Origin: JBHIYN01 sp041984235
GTDB lineage: Bacteria > Pseudomonadota > Gammaproteobacteria > Ga0077536
Assembly (NCBI GenBank): GCA_041984235.1
Contig: JBHIYN010000004.1
Coordinates: 310,001 to 374,000, forward strand
Reading direction: 5' to 3'
Length of the DNA: 64,000 nucleotides
The notes below the pieces were generated by a model. The model ran no database searches, was not told the origin of the DNA, and saw only the letters and a list, made by a program, of their open reading frames with translations. Below are positions 34,135-42,132 of the stretch, piece after piece (positions within the stretch are counted from its first letter, which is position 1; each line of letters begins with the position of its first letter). Made by a program: the position numbers and the translations under genes.

Positions 34135-35468
34135 TGCCACGCCAGGCGCTGCCGGCGTCGATCATCGCCTGCTACGGGCTGCCGGGCCTCGCGGCGGCGC
34201 TGCCCGTGATCCCGGTCGCGGTGCTGCTGCCGGCCTGGTATGCACGCGATCTCGGCCTCGGCTTCGTCGTCACCGGGGTGGTGCTGGCGCTGGCGCGGTT
34301 GTTTGACTTCATTACCGATCCGCTGGTCGGCGTGCTCAGCGATCGCTTTGCGATCGGCGGCCTGCACTACAAGCCGTGGGTGCTCGGCGGCGCGCTGGTC
34401 GCCGGCGCCGGGCTGGCCCTGCTCGCCACGCCGCCCGAGCCGGCCACGCCGCTCGCGCTGGGCTGTGGCGCGCTGCTGCTCTTCGGCGGCTGGACCGCGT
34501 TCATGATCCCGTACACCGCGTGGGGCGCGGATCTCGCCGCTGACCCCCACCAGCGCTCGCTGGTCGCCGCCAGCCGCGAGGTCGCGGGCCTGCTCGGCAT
34601 GCTCGTCGCGTTGTCGCTGCCGGCCCTGGCCGAGGCACTGCTGGGGACCGCGGCGCCACCGCCGATGACCCTGCTGGCGCTCGCTGCCGCCGTGTTCGGC
34701 CTGCCCGCGATCGGACTGCTGCTGGCACGCGTGCCGGAGCCCGCGCGCCTGCACGGCACGGCGCGCGTCAGCGTGCGTGACCTGCGCGAGCTGCTGCGCT
34801 TCGCGCCGTGCCGGCGCACGCTGTCGGGCTGGTTCCTGAACGGCATCGCCAACGGGCTGCCGGCGGTGCTGTTCCCGGTCGTGGTCAGCGACTTCTTCGC
34901 GCGCGACGACGCCGCGCTCTACCTCCTGCTGGTGTGCTATTTCGGTGCCGCGGTGTGCGCCGCGCCGCTGTGGCTGCACCTCGCGCGGCGTATCGGCAAG
35001 GCGTCCGCGTGGCGTACCGCGATCGCGTTCAACATGCTGGTGTTCGCCCAGGTGCTGTGGCTGTCACCGTCGGATTTTGCCTGGTTCGTCGCCGTGTGCC
35101 TGCTCTCGGGGGCGACGCTGGGCGCCGATCTCGCCCTGCCGGCCTCGATCCAGGCCGACGTCATGGCGCTGGACCGCGAGCGCGTCGGCCGCAGCCGCAC
35201 CGCCAGCGCCTTCGCCCTGTGGTCGATGGCGACCAAGCTGGCACTGGCGCTGGCCGTCGCGGTGGCCTTCGTCGGGGTGGGCGCCGGTGGCGGCGATGGC
35301 GACGCCCCGGTCGCGCCGCTGCGCCTGATGGCCTGCTACGTGGCGCTGCCGCTGCTGTTCAAGGCCGCGGTGTGGTGGCTCCTGCGCGTGCCGCCGGCCT
35401 CAGTCGACGCGCAGGCGCCGGCGCAGGAGACGCAACACCCAACCGAGCAGCGGCAGTCGTTCGTATAG
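34134..35468 (+). CDS. MFS/GPH-type transporter (MelB-like sugar:cation symporter family)
   Basis: 444 residues with 12 predicted membrane helices. The GPH signature is visible: ARLFDFITDPLVGVLSDRF in the first half, and WTAFMIPYTAWGADLAADPHQRSLVAASREV. Rhodobacter RpoE regulons have the same type of gene after the CFA-like and DUF1365 genes. Substrate unknown. The ATG shares one base with the previous stop (TGATG). The last 69 bp overlap the convergent SnoaL gene on the other strand. Confidence 0.88.
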   Translation: MPRQALPASIIACYGLPGLAAALPVIPVAVLLPAWYARDLGLGFVVTGVVLALARLFDFITDPLVGVLSDRFAIGGLHYKPWVLGGALVAGAGLALLATPPEPATPLALGCGALLLFGGWTAFMIPYTAWGADLAADPHQRSLVAASREVAGLLGMLVALSLPALAEALLGTAAPPPMTLLALAAAVFGLPAIGLLLARVPEPARLHGTARVSVRDLRELLRFAPCRRTLSGWFLNGIANGLPAVLFPVVVSDFFARDDAALYLLLVCYFGAAVCAAPLWLHLARRIGKASAWRTAIAFNMLVFAQVLWLSPSDFAWFVAVCLLSGATLGADLALPASIQADVMALDRERVGRSRTASAFALWSMATKLALALAVAVAFVGVGAGGGDGDAPVAPLRLMACYVALPLLFKAAVWWLLRVPPASVDAQAPAQETQHPTEQRQSFV

Positions 35469-35846
35469 CTGGCCGGCGGCGTCCCAGTAATCGAGGTGGG
35501 CGCTGAGCCGGCCCTGCGCATCGAAGTGCAGCTCCGAGCTGCCGCTGACCTGCCACTCGCGACCGTCCAGCGCGCGCAGCCGGGCCTGCAGATCCCAGGC
35601 GATGAGCGCGACGCCGCCGTCGCCGTCGCGCCGGCACCAGCCCTGCTGGCGCACGCGGAAACGCAGCCCGTCGAGCTTGTCGAGCATGTCCGCGAACACC
35701 GCGCGCAGGGCGTCTGCCCCGTGACAGTCGTTGAAGGGATCGCGGAAGTGCACGTCCGGCGTGGCGAGGTCGGCGAGGCGCTGCAACGCCTCGTGATCGA
35801 AACCTTCGAGCAGGGCGACGTAGCGGGTCAGCGGATCGGCGCTCAT
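35400..35846 (-). CDS. SnoaL/NTF2-like protein (COG-type nuclear transport factor 2 fold)
   Basis: 148 residues. Cone-fold pattern with LADLATPDVHFRDPFNDCHGADALRAVFADML near residues 26-57, and WQVSGSSELHFDAQGRLSAHLDYWDAA, the typical end. The family contains cyclases, isomerases and binding proteins. It closes the leftward DUF3833-DUF6134-SDR-SnoaL operon; its ATG overlaps the SDR stop (ATGA). Its 3' end overlaps the end of the MFS gene by 69 bp, so the two operons are locked tail to tail. Confidence 0.87.
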   Translation of the reverse strand: MSADPLTRYVALLEGFDHEALQRLADLATPDVHFRDPFNDCHGADALRAVFADMLDKLDGLRFRVRQQGWCRRDGDGGVALIAWDLQARLRALDGREWQVSGSSELHFDAQGRLSAHLDYWDAAGQLYERLPLLGWVLRLLRRRLRVD

Positions 35847-36595
35847 GAACGCAGCATAGCGCGCGTCAGGCGCGTGGACAGCGCATTCGGCAGCGCCGCG
35901 AGCAGGCGCATGGTCAGACTCATGGCGAGCGGGAAGCGGATCTCGAAGCGGCCGCGCGCGAGCTTCCTGCGCACGATGCGGGCGGCCGCGTCGGCCTCGA
36001 TGAGGAACGGCATCGGGAAATCGTTGCGGTCGGTGAGCGGGGTGCGCACGAAGCCGGGGGCAATCAGTGACAGGGTCAGCCCGGCGCGGTCGAACTCGGG
36101 CCGCAGCGACTGGCACAGGCGTTCCAGCGCGGCCTTGCTCGCGCTGTAGGCGCCGGCATAGGGCAGGCCGATGTCGCCGGCGACCGAGCCGACCACGGCA
36201 ACGTGGCCGCGGCCGGCGCGGCGCAGGTGCGGCGCCAGCAGCTCGATGCCCCGCGCGACCGCGAACACGTTGAGCGCGAACAGGCGCGCTATGGCGTCGC
36301 TGTCGAGATCGTCGAGCCCCATGGGCGTGTAGGTACCGGCATTGAAGATGGCGAGGTCGGGCGGCCCGCCGTCGGCGAGGAGGGCGTCGACCGCGGCCGC
36401 GAGCTGGTCAGCATCGGTGACATCGGCGGGACACGCGCGCGCAGCCGGCCCGAGCTCGGCGACGATGGCGTCGAGGCGTTCGCTCGGTCGCGCGGTCAGC
36501 AGCACCTGCGCACCGTGCTGCGCGTACTCACGCGCCAGCGCCGCACCCAGGCCGCTGCTGGCGCCCGTGATCCACACCCGTTGCGTAGCGGTCAC
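35843..36595 (-). CDS. short-chain dehydrogenase of the ECF/ChrR regulon
   Basis: 250 residues from a GTG (VTATQRVW). TGASSGLG cofactor motif at about residue 10, NAGT, catalytic Ser in GSVAG, YSASK, then a long C-terminal part (LAMSLTMRLLAALPNALSTRL) that may associate with the membrane. SDRs of this shape accompany DUF3833 and CFA-like genes in several proteobacteria. Probably acts on a lipid intermediate. Lies 13 bp after the DUF6134-like gene. Confidence 0.88.
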   Translation of the reverse strand: MTATQRVWITGASSGLGAALAREYAQHGAQVLLTARPSERLDAIVAELGPAARACPADVTDADQLAAAVDALLADGGPPDLAIFNAGTYTPMGLDDLDSDAIARLFALNVFAVARGIELLAPHLRRAGRGHVAVVGSVAGDIGLPYAGAYSASKAALERLCQSLRPEFDRAGLTLSLIAPGFVRTPLTDRNDFPMPFLIEADAAARIVRRKLARGRFEIRFPLAMSLTMRLLAALPNALSTRLTRAMLRS

Positions 36596-36608
36596 GTCAG
36601 GTCTCCGC

Positions 36609-37298
36609 TCAGATACCGGGTGCGGCGGCGCAGTTGCGGCACACGTAGACGATGTCCGAGCCGTCGCGGCCCTCGAACTCGAGTCCGACCCAGCGCGCCT
36701 GCGCGTCGTACCACACCCTGGCCTGCAATTCGCCGCTGTATTCGTAGCAGCGCGCCCCGGCTGGTGCACCCGCTGCGACCAGGGCCGAGCCCTGCGCGCA
36801 GGCGCCTATGCTGACCGCATTGACGTTGCCGGTGAGCGTGTTCAGCACCCGCGAGTCGTCCAGCACCCGTGGATTCCAGTGATCGGTGGGAATGAGATCC
36901 GGTGCCGCGCGCACCGTGCGGCCGCCGTGGTCTACCACCAGCGCGTCGCCGGCGCGCGCGGCGCGCGTCTCGACGATGTCGCCGTTATCGGACACCGTCG
37001 CCGCCAGCTCGACCAGATGCCCCTCGCACCAGCGTGCGCTGGAGGCGTACTCGAAGCGGTACACGGGCACGAACAACACGCGGATGTCGAGCTGCATGCG
37101 CGACTCGACGCGCAGGCCGTCGTCGGTCGCACGAAAGGTGGTGACGTGCTCGCCGACCGGCTTGCCGTTGCGCAGCACGTCGAACTCGATGCGTTCGCCG
37201 TAGTGCTCGCGCACGAACGCGTCGAGTGCGTCGCCCTGGCCGCAGGCGGCGACCGGGTCGGCCAGCAGCAGCGTCAAGAGGGCCGCCGCGGGGCGCAT
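36609..37298 (-). CDS. exported DUF6134-like protein
   Basis: 229 residues. Signal peptide MRPAAALLTLLLADPVAA. The body is beta-rich with IEFDVLRNGKPVGEHVTTFR, FVPVYRFEYASSARWCEGHLVEL and a C-terminal pair of Cys (VCRNC). The 'BVxRdGxxIGxH ... PVYRY' pattern resembles proteins filed as DUF6134, a name given from memory. Located 4 bp after the DUF3833 lipoprotein gene, so both probably act in the periplasm on the same lipid or signal. Confidence 0.75.
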   Translation of the reverse strand: MRPAAALLTLLLADPVAACGQGDALDAFVREHYGERIEFDVLRNGKPVGEHVTTFRATDDGLRVESRMQLDIRVLFVPVYRFEYASSARWCEGHLVELAATVSDNGDIVETRAARAGDALVVDHGGRTVRAAPDLIPTDHWNPRVLDDSRVLNTLTGNVNAVSIGACAQGSALVAAGAPAGARCYEYSGELQARVWYDAQARWVGLEFEGRDGSDIVYVCRNCAAAPGI

Positions 37299-37302
37299 GC
37301 CG

Positions 37303-37869
37303 TCAGCCGTCCTGCTTCTGCATGAACAGGGTGACCTCGGCCACCGTCAGGCCGAACTTGCGCAGGTAGGAGCGGTTGACCAGCACGCGCTCGTCGAGCT
37401 GCCACATCCAGTCGTCGAAACGGACGCGGTAGGTGTTGTCGCCGACGGCGAGATCCATGCTGTAGCGCCAGTACATGCTGTTGCCGGCGCTGGCGCCCTC
37501 GGCCGCGTCGACGATGTCGTCGGCGGTGCCGCTGAGCGCGCCGTCGGCGTTGCGGGTGATCTGCCAGCGCCGCGTGCTGCGCTCGCCGTCGGCGTAGCGT
37601 AAGGCCTCGTCCAGGGTCAGCGTGCCGTGTTCGACGCGCCCGTTGATGTCGACCTCGAAGCGGCGTACAACGCGCCCGCGCCAGTCCTGCACGATACCCC
37701 AGGCGCGGGTCTGCCCGGGGAAGAAGGTGAACGGGTCGAAGTGCGGGGTCGCCTCCGCGTACTGCTCGAGATGCAGACCGCCGCAGCCCGTTGCCAGCAG
37801 GGAGGGGAGGAGGAGGGCAAGCGACGGGCCACGGCGGCTTGCAAAGCGGAATCTGCGAACCAGGTTCAT
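37303..37869 (-). CDS. DUF3833 family lipoprotein
   Basis: 188 residues. Lipoprotein signal SLALLLPSLLATGCGG (lipobox LATGC, about residue 29). Family text: FDPFTFFPGQTRAWGIVQDWRGRVVRRFEVDINGR, then DDWMWQLDERVLVNRSYLRKFGLTVAEVTLFMQK. It is the first gene of the second ECF-controlled operon. The predicted -10 ends only 4 nt before the ATG, so the mRNA may be leaderless; no ribosome site is visible. Located at a membrane, likely the outer membrane's inner face. Confidence 0.88.
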   Translation of the reverse strand: MNLVRRFRFASRRGPSLALLLPSLLATGCGGLHLEQYAEATPHFDPFTFFPGQTRAWGIVQDWRGRVVRRFEVDINGRVEHGTLTLDEALRYADGERSTRRWQITRNADGALSGTADDIVDAAEGASAGNSMYWRYSMDLAVGDNTYRVRFDDWMWQLDERVLVNRSYLRKFGLTVAEVTLFMQKQDG

Positions 37870-37873
37870 GCCG

Positions 37874-37903
37874 CTGTTACGCGGCCTGACCGGGCGCGGA
37901 TCA
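37874..37903 (-). promoter_or_regulatory. third TGATCC-N18 ECF promoter, before the DUF3833 operon
   Basis: Leftward TGATCC (37903 to 37898), 18-bp spacer, TAACAG (37879 to 37874). The same -35 and the same spacing as the two divergent promoters 7 kb away. The start of transcription would fall at or within a base or two of the ATG. Confidence 0.75.
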
Positions 37904-37975
37904 CCGCCATGCCGGCGGCCTGCCGACGCCATGGCCCGGACGGCCGGCAGGCCCGGTATCCCCGCCGCCGCGCCC

Positions 37976-38662
37976 TCAGTCCGCCGGCGGCTTGCTGCCG
38001 GTCAGGGAGGTGCGCGCCGAGATCTCGATCCAGTTGCCGTCCGGGTCGAGGACGAAGCCGTAGCGGGCCACGTCGCCGAAGTTGACCGGGGCCGCGCCGA
38101 GGCGGCCGCCGCGGGCGACGATCGCGCGGCATTCGGCATCGGCGTCGTAGATCTGCACCGTCAGGTAACGGAAATCGGGCCCGACGAACTCGGCGCTGTC
38201 CTGCCCGCCCGACCCCTCGACCACGAACAGCAGGCTGTCGCCACAGCGCGCGACCTGCTCGGCGGCGCGCTCGAACTCCATCGCCTCCAGGTAGAAACGC
38301 ATCATGGCGTCCGGATCGGGGGTGGAGACGGTGATGCCGATCCCGACCACGCCGTCGGTGCCCGGCGGCACCAGGCGCACCGACTCGCCACCCGGGTGGC
38401 GGCCGCGCCAGTCGGCGCCGTCGCGCGCGATGGTCAGGCCGGTGTAGCCGGACGGCGGCTGCGCGGCGAGCTCGCCCGGCACGTGGTTGACCTTGATCAC
38501 CGAGCCGTGGGCGTCGTAGCGGTGCTGCACCACGCCGCGATCCAGACCCAGGGCGAGCTCGTGATCGAGGCGCAGGCCGACCGTCTCGCCCCAGAAGGTG
38601 CGGTGGGCGTCGATGTCGCGGGTAAACAGCCCGATGTCGATGTGGTTCTTGGCGAGACGCAT
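37976..38662 (-). CDS. two-module VOC family protein (extradiol-dioxygenase/glyoxalase fold)
   Basis: 228 residues made of two VOC modules: KNHIDIGLFTRDIDAHRTFW (about 4-65) and VGIGITVSTPDPDAMMRFYLEAMEF (about 105-220), ending FVLDPDGNWIEIS. Candidate metal ligands are His8 and the terminal Glu of WIEI; the full triad is not certain. Could be a glyoxalase, epimerase or ring-cleavage enzyme. It is 25 bp after the kinase-like gene and probably the last gene of that leftward operon. Confidence 0.82.
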   Translation of the reverse strand: MRLAKNHIDIGLFTRDIDAHRTFWGETVGLRLDHELALGLDRGVVQHRYDAHGSVIKVNHVPGELAAQPPSGYTGLTIARDGADWRGRHPGGESVRLVPPGTDGVVGIGITVSTPDPDAMMRFYLEAMEFERAAEQVARCGDSLLFVVEGSGGQDSAEFVGPDFRYLTVQIYDADAECRAIVARGGRLGAAPVNFGDVARYGFVLDPDGNWIEISARTSLTGSKPPAD

Positions 38663-38686
38663 GGGGGGAACTCCGGAGCGGTGCGA

Positions 38687-39772
38687 TCAGTCGGGCAGCA
38701 GGTCGGCGGCGTCGTTGTCCAGCGCCTGCCACGCACCGTCGGTGACCATCTTCATGAACAGGCGGTCACCGCGCTCGGTCTTCTTGACGATGACCGTGGC
38801 CGCGATCGCCACCACCAGCACGGCGAAGCTGTAATGGCGGTAGTCGTTCATGAGGTCCTCGAAGTCGTAGTCGGTGACGCCCTGCGCGAGCAGGTCGGCG
38901 TGGTACTCGGCGAGCAGGTCGCGCTCGACGGCGCGGCGCGTGTCGCGATCGAAAGCGCCGCCGAGGAAGTAGGCGACGTCCATGCCGGTGCCGAGGTAGG
39001 CGCTGGTCTGCCAGTCGACCACCGCGATACGCTCACCGCCGAAGAGCATGTTGTCGACGCGGAAGTCGTTGTGCGAGAAGGTGCGGCGCTCGGTGCGCGG
39101 CGCGTTCCAGGCGGCGTGATGGCGCACGAACTTGTCGCACAGGCGCATCACCGCCGGATCCATGAGGTGGCTGTAGGTCTTGTCGAAGTACGCCCACGAC
39201 TCCTCGACCAGCTCGGTGGTGTAGAAACCCTGCGCGCCTTCCGGCTGGTACAGCCAGGGCTGCTGCTCGAGCTCGCGATCGTTCCAGAACGGCGCGTGCA
39301 GCAGCGCCGCTTCACGCAGTGCGAGCCGCGCGTCCCCCACCGAGCAGCCGCTCATGTGATCGCCCTGCTCGGCCGGCGCGAGGTCCTCGAACAGCAGCAC
39401 GAAGTCGTTGTCGTCATCGAGCTCGGCGACGTAGACCGCGGGCGTGTTGATCGCGGTGCGGTGGGCGAGCTCGCGGTAGAACATGAGCTCGGAGCGATAG
39501 AAGCCCATTTCGCGGCCGGTGTTGGCCGCGGTCGCATCGTCGGACGGGAACTTGCCGACCAGGGTGCGCGGTGCGTCCGCCGGCGGCGTGCCGGCGTAGT
39601 CGAGGTGGTAACGCCGGGTCTCGCCGAGCTGGCCGGTGCCGACGGTGTCTATGCGGACGCCCCTGACGGTGGCGTCGATGCCGCGCGCAGCCAGGGCACG
39701 GGTCAGCCACGCCGGGGTCACCGCGTCGGCGCGCACGATCTCGATGCCGTCGCTGTTCGCTGCCGCACTCAT
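38687..39772 (-). CDS. aminoglycoside-phosphotransferase-fold kinase (APH/EcKinase-like)
   Basis: 361 residues. Brenner motif FSHNDFRVDNMLF (catalytic Asp and Asn) and IAVVDWQTSAYLG (metal-binding Asp) are intact; VLLFEDLAP is the hinge and LVGKFPSDD the ATP Lys region. The text 'PWLYQPEGAQGFYTTELVEESWAYF' is typical of the phosphotransferase subgroup related to ecdysteroid kinases and acyl-CoA dehydrogenase-linked proteins. Substrate unknown. Its ATG overlaps the oxidoreductase stop (ATGA). Confidence 0.85.
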   Translation of the reverse strand: MSAAANSDGIEIVRADAVTPAWLTRALAARGIDATVRGVRIDTVGTGQLGETRRYHLDYAGTPPADAPRTLVGKFPSDDATAANTGREMGFYRSELMFYRELAHRTAINTPAVYVAELDDDNDFVLLFEDLAPAEQGDHMSGCSVGDARLALREAALLHAPFWNDRELEQQPWLYQPEGAQGFYTTELVEESWAYFDKTYSHLMDPAVMRLCDKFVRHHAAWNAPRTERRTFSHNDFRVDNMLFGGERIAVVDWQTSAYLGTGMDVAYFLGGAFDRDTRRAVERDLLAEYHADLLAQGVTDYDFEDLMNDYRHYSFAVLVVAIAATVIVKKTERGDRLFMKMVTDGAWQALDNDAADLLPD

Positions 39773-42039
39773 GCTGCACCTCCTGCCGCAGCGGCGACCG
39801 TAACCGGCACGCCGTTCAGCACCGCGTTGCCGGACGGACCGTCGATGGCGCCGGTGACCAGGTCGTTGGCGCTGACCCCGGCATGCGCCGCGGCGCGCGC
39901 CAGGCGCGTGCCCGGGTAGTGATGGCCGTAGCCGTGCGGCAGGCTGACCACGCCGGGGCGCATCTCCGCGTGCACCTCCAGCGGCACTTCGAGCGCGCCC
40001 ACCGCCGAGCGCACCTCGACCCGCGCGCCGTCGGCGAGACCGAGGCGGCCGGCGTCGTCGGCATGCATGCGCAGGGTGCAGCGCTCGGGGCGCTCGATCA
40101 GCGAGGCGATGTTGTGCATCCAGGAATTGTTCGAATGGAACTCGCGCCGGCCGATCAGCAGCAGCGTGTCGTCGACGGCCTCGCCGAGCAGTGCCTGCGC
40201 CGCGGCCAGCTCGCCGTCGATGATCGCGCTGTCGAGCTCGATGGTGCCGCTCTCGGTCTGCAGCAGTCCGGGCAGGCGTTCCTGCAGGGGGCCGAGATCG
40301 ATGCCGTGCGGGTGCGCGCGCAGGGTCGCCAGCGAGAGGCCCTCGACGTCGTCGGCGAAGCCGTCGCCGAAGGGGCCGCTGCGCAGCAGCAAATCGACGA
40401 TGCGCTCGGCCGCGTTGTCGCCGTCGAGCCGGGCCGCGATCTCGCCCGGGTCGCAGCCGGCAATGGGCGAGGCCGGGTCGTTGACCTCGCGCCGCACCTG
40501 GTCGATCACCACGGCCTCGGTGAATGCCGCGACCTCGGCGCCGTCACCGTCGCCGCGCGCGATCAGTGCCAGGCGCAGCAGGATGTCGCCGTCGTCCGGC
40601 GCCGTGCTCTCGAACACCGCCGGTGACCAGCGCGCCGTGGTGCGCACCGCGAAGCGCAGGAAGAAGTAGTCGTAGTGGCTGCGCTCCAGTGCCGAGCGCG
40701 GCGGCAGGATGACGTCGGCGTGGCGCGTGGTCTCGTTGAGGTAGGGGTCGACGCTGACCATGAAGTCGAGCGTACCCAGCGCGCGGTCGAGGCGCGCGCC
40801 GTTGGGGGTCGACAGCACCGGGTTGCCGGCGACGGTCACCAGCGCCCGCACCTGGCCTTCGCCGGCGGTCTCGATCTCCTCGGCGAGGTTCGCCACCGGC
40901 AGCTCGCCCATCACTTCCGGGTGGCCGCCGACGCGCGAATGCCAGCGCCCGGTGCGGAAGCCGCGCCCGCCGGGGGTGCCGTCGTCGCGACGGTCGTGGG
41001 GTGCGAGCGGGAACATCACGCCACCGGCGCGATCGAGATTCCCCGTGATCACGTTGAGTACGTCGGTGGCCCACGAGGCCAGGGTGCCGAGGCGGTTGGC
41101 GTGGGTGCCGATGCGCGCGTAGACCGCGGCGCGTCGGGCGCCGGCCAGCGCGCGCGCGACCGCGCGGGTGGTCTCCGCGTCGATGCCGCTGACCGCGGCC
41201 ACTGCCTCCGGCGTGAACGCCGCCACGCGCCGGCCGAGGTCGTCCAGCCCGCGGGCAAAGTCGGCCAGGCGCCCGGGCTGCGCGAGGTTCTCGCTGAGGA
41301 TGACCTGCACCAGCGCCAGCAGCCACGGCGCGTCGCCGCCGGGGCGGATCGCGAGGTGCTGGTCGGCGTGCGCGGCGGTGCGCGTGCGCCGCGGATCGAC
41401 CACCACCAGGGTGCCGCCGCGCTGGCGCAGGCGCTTGATGCGGCCGGGCAGGTCGGGCGCGGTCCACAGGCTGCCGTTCGACTCCCACGGGTTGGCGCCG
41501 AGCATGAGCAGGTAGTCGCAGCGGTCGATGTCCGGCACCGGCACGGCCGCCGGGTTGCCGAACATCAGCCCGCAGGAGACGTGCCGCGGGATCTGGTCGA
41601 TGGTGGCGGCGGTGTAGACGTGGCGGGTGGCGAGCGCTTTCAGCAGCGGGCGCACGAACAGCGACGCGCCGATGTTGTGCACCGTCGGGTTGCCGACGTA
41701 GGCGGCGAGACCGCGGCGGCCGTGCTCGGTGAGATAGGGGGCGAGGCCCGCGGCGACGCGCGCGTAGGCCTCCTCCCAGCCCGCCTCGCGCAGCTCGCCG
41801 TCGACGCGCACCAGCGGCGTGCGCAGGCGGTCCGGATCCTCGTGCAGCTCGGCCAGGGCGACGCCCTTGGGGCACAGGTAGCCGCCGGAGAGCACGTCGT
41901 CGCGATCGCCGCGCACGCGCACCGCGCGCCCGTCGCTGACCGTGATCGCGAGGCCACAGGTCGCCTCACACAGTGGACAGGTGCGGTATACGGTGTGCTC
42001 CGCCGCCACGGCGGCCGCGCTGCTGCTCGGTGGCGGCAT
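39769..42039 (-). CDS. Mo/W-bisMGD oxidoreductase with N-terminal 4Fe-4S site (DMSO reductase superfamily)
   Basis: 756 residues. N-terminal cluster motif CPLCEATCG...LCPKG (Cys-x2-Cys-x3-Cys-x26-Cys), MGD-binding domains (LLMLGANPWESNGSLW, VVVDPRRTRTA, and VTVAGNPVLSTPN) and the C-terminal molydopterin-dinucleotide-binding fold (SLPHGYGHHYPGTRLA ... NDLVTGAIDGPSGNAVLNGVPV). Soluble: no Tat signal is seen, so cytoplasmic. The Mo ligand may be the Cys in RHVSCGLM. Substrate unknown. GAGGGGAGAG precedes the ATG. First gene of the operon with kinase and VOC protein. Confidence 0.9.
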   Translation of the reverse strand: MPPPSSSAAAVAAEHTVYRTCPLCEATCGLAITVSDGRAVRVRGDRDDVLSGGYLCPKGVALAELHEDPDRLRTPLVRVDGELREAGWEEAYARVAAGLAPYLTEHGRRGLAAYVGNPTVHNIGASLFVRPLLKALATRHVYTAATIDQIPRHVSCGLMFGNPAAVPVPDIDRCDYLLMLGANPWESNGSLWTAPDLPGRIKRLRQRGGTLVVVDPRRTRTAAHADQHLAIRPGGDAPWLLALVQVILSENLAQPGRLADFARGLDDLGRRVAAFTPEAVAAVSGIDAETTRAVARALAGARRAAVYARIGTHANRLGTLASWATDVLNVITGNLDRAGGVMFPLAPHDRRDDGTPGGRGFRTGRWHSRVGGHPEVMGELPVANLAEEIETAGEGQVRALVTVAGNPVLSTPNGARLDRALGTLDFMVSVDPYLNETTRHADVILPPRSALERSHYDYFFLRFAVRTTARWSPAVFESTAPDDGDILLRLALIARGDGDGAEVAAFTEAVVIDQVRREVNDPASPIAGCDPGEIAARLDGDNAAERIVDLLLRSGPFGDGFADDVEGLSLATLRAHPHGIDLGPLQERLPGLLQTESGTIELDSAIIDGELAAAQALLGEAVDDTLLLIGRREFHSNNSWMHNIASLIERPERCTLRMHADDAGRLGLADGARVEVRSAVGALEVPLEVHAEMRPGVVSLPHGYGHHYPGTRLARAAAHAGVSANDLVTGAIDGPSGNAVLNGVPVTVAAAAGGAA

Positions 42040-42132
42040 GCGATCTCTCCCCTCTCGAAAGCGCTTATCATCGCCCATCGGGCAGCGGGCGGTCCATCGG
42101 ACGGGCCGCTCAATCCTGATGCGGGAGCAACC

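Noticed and set aside
40675..42132. Long N-terminal extension of the 2-keto-4-pentenoate hydratase frame
   Set aside because: The extension is antisense to the Mo-enzyme gene. The hydratase has a good ribosome site and normal length from the ATG at 42133.
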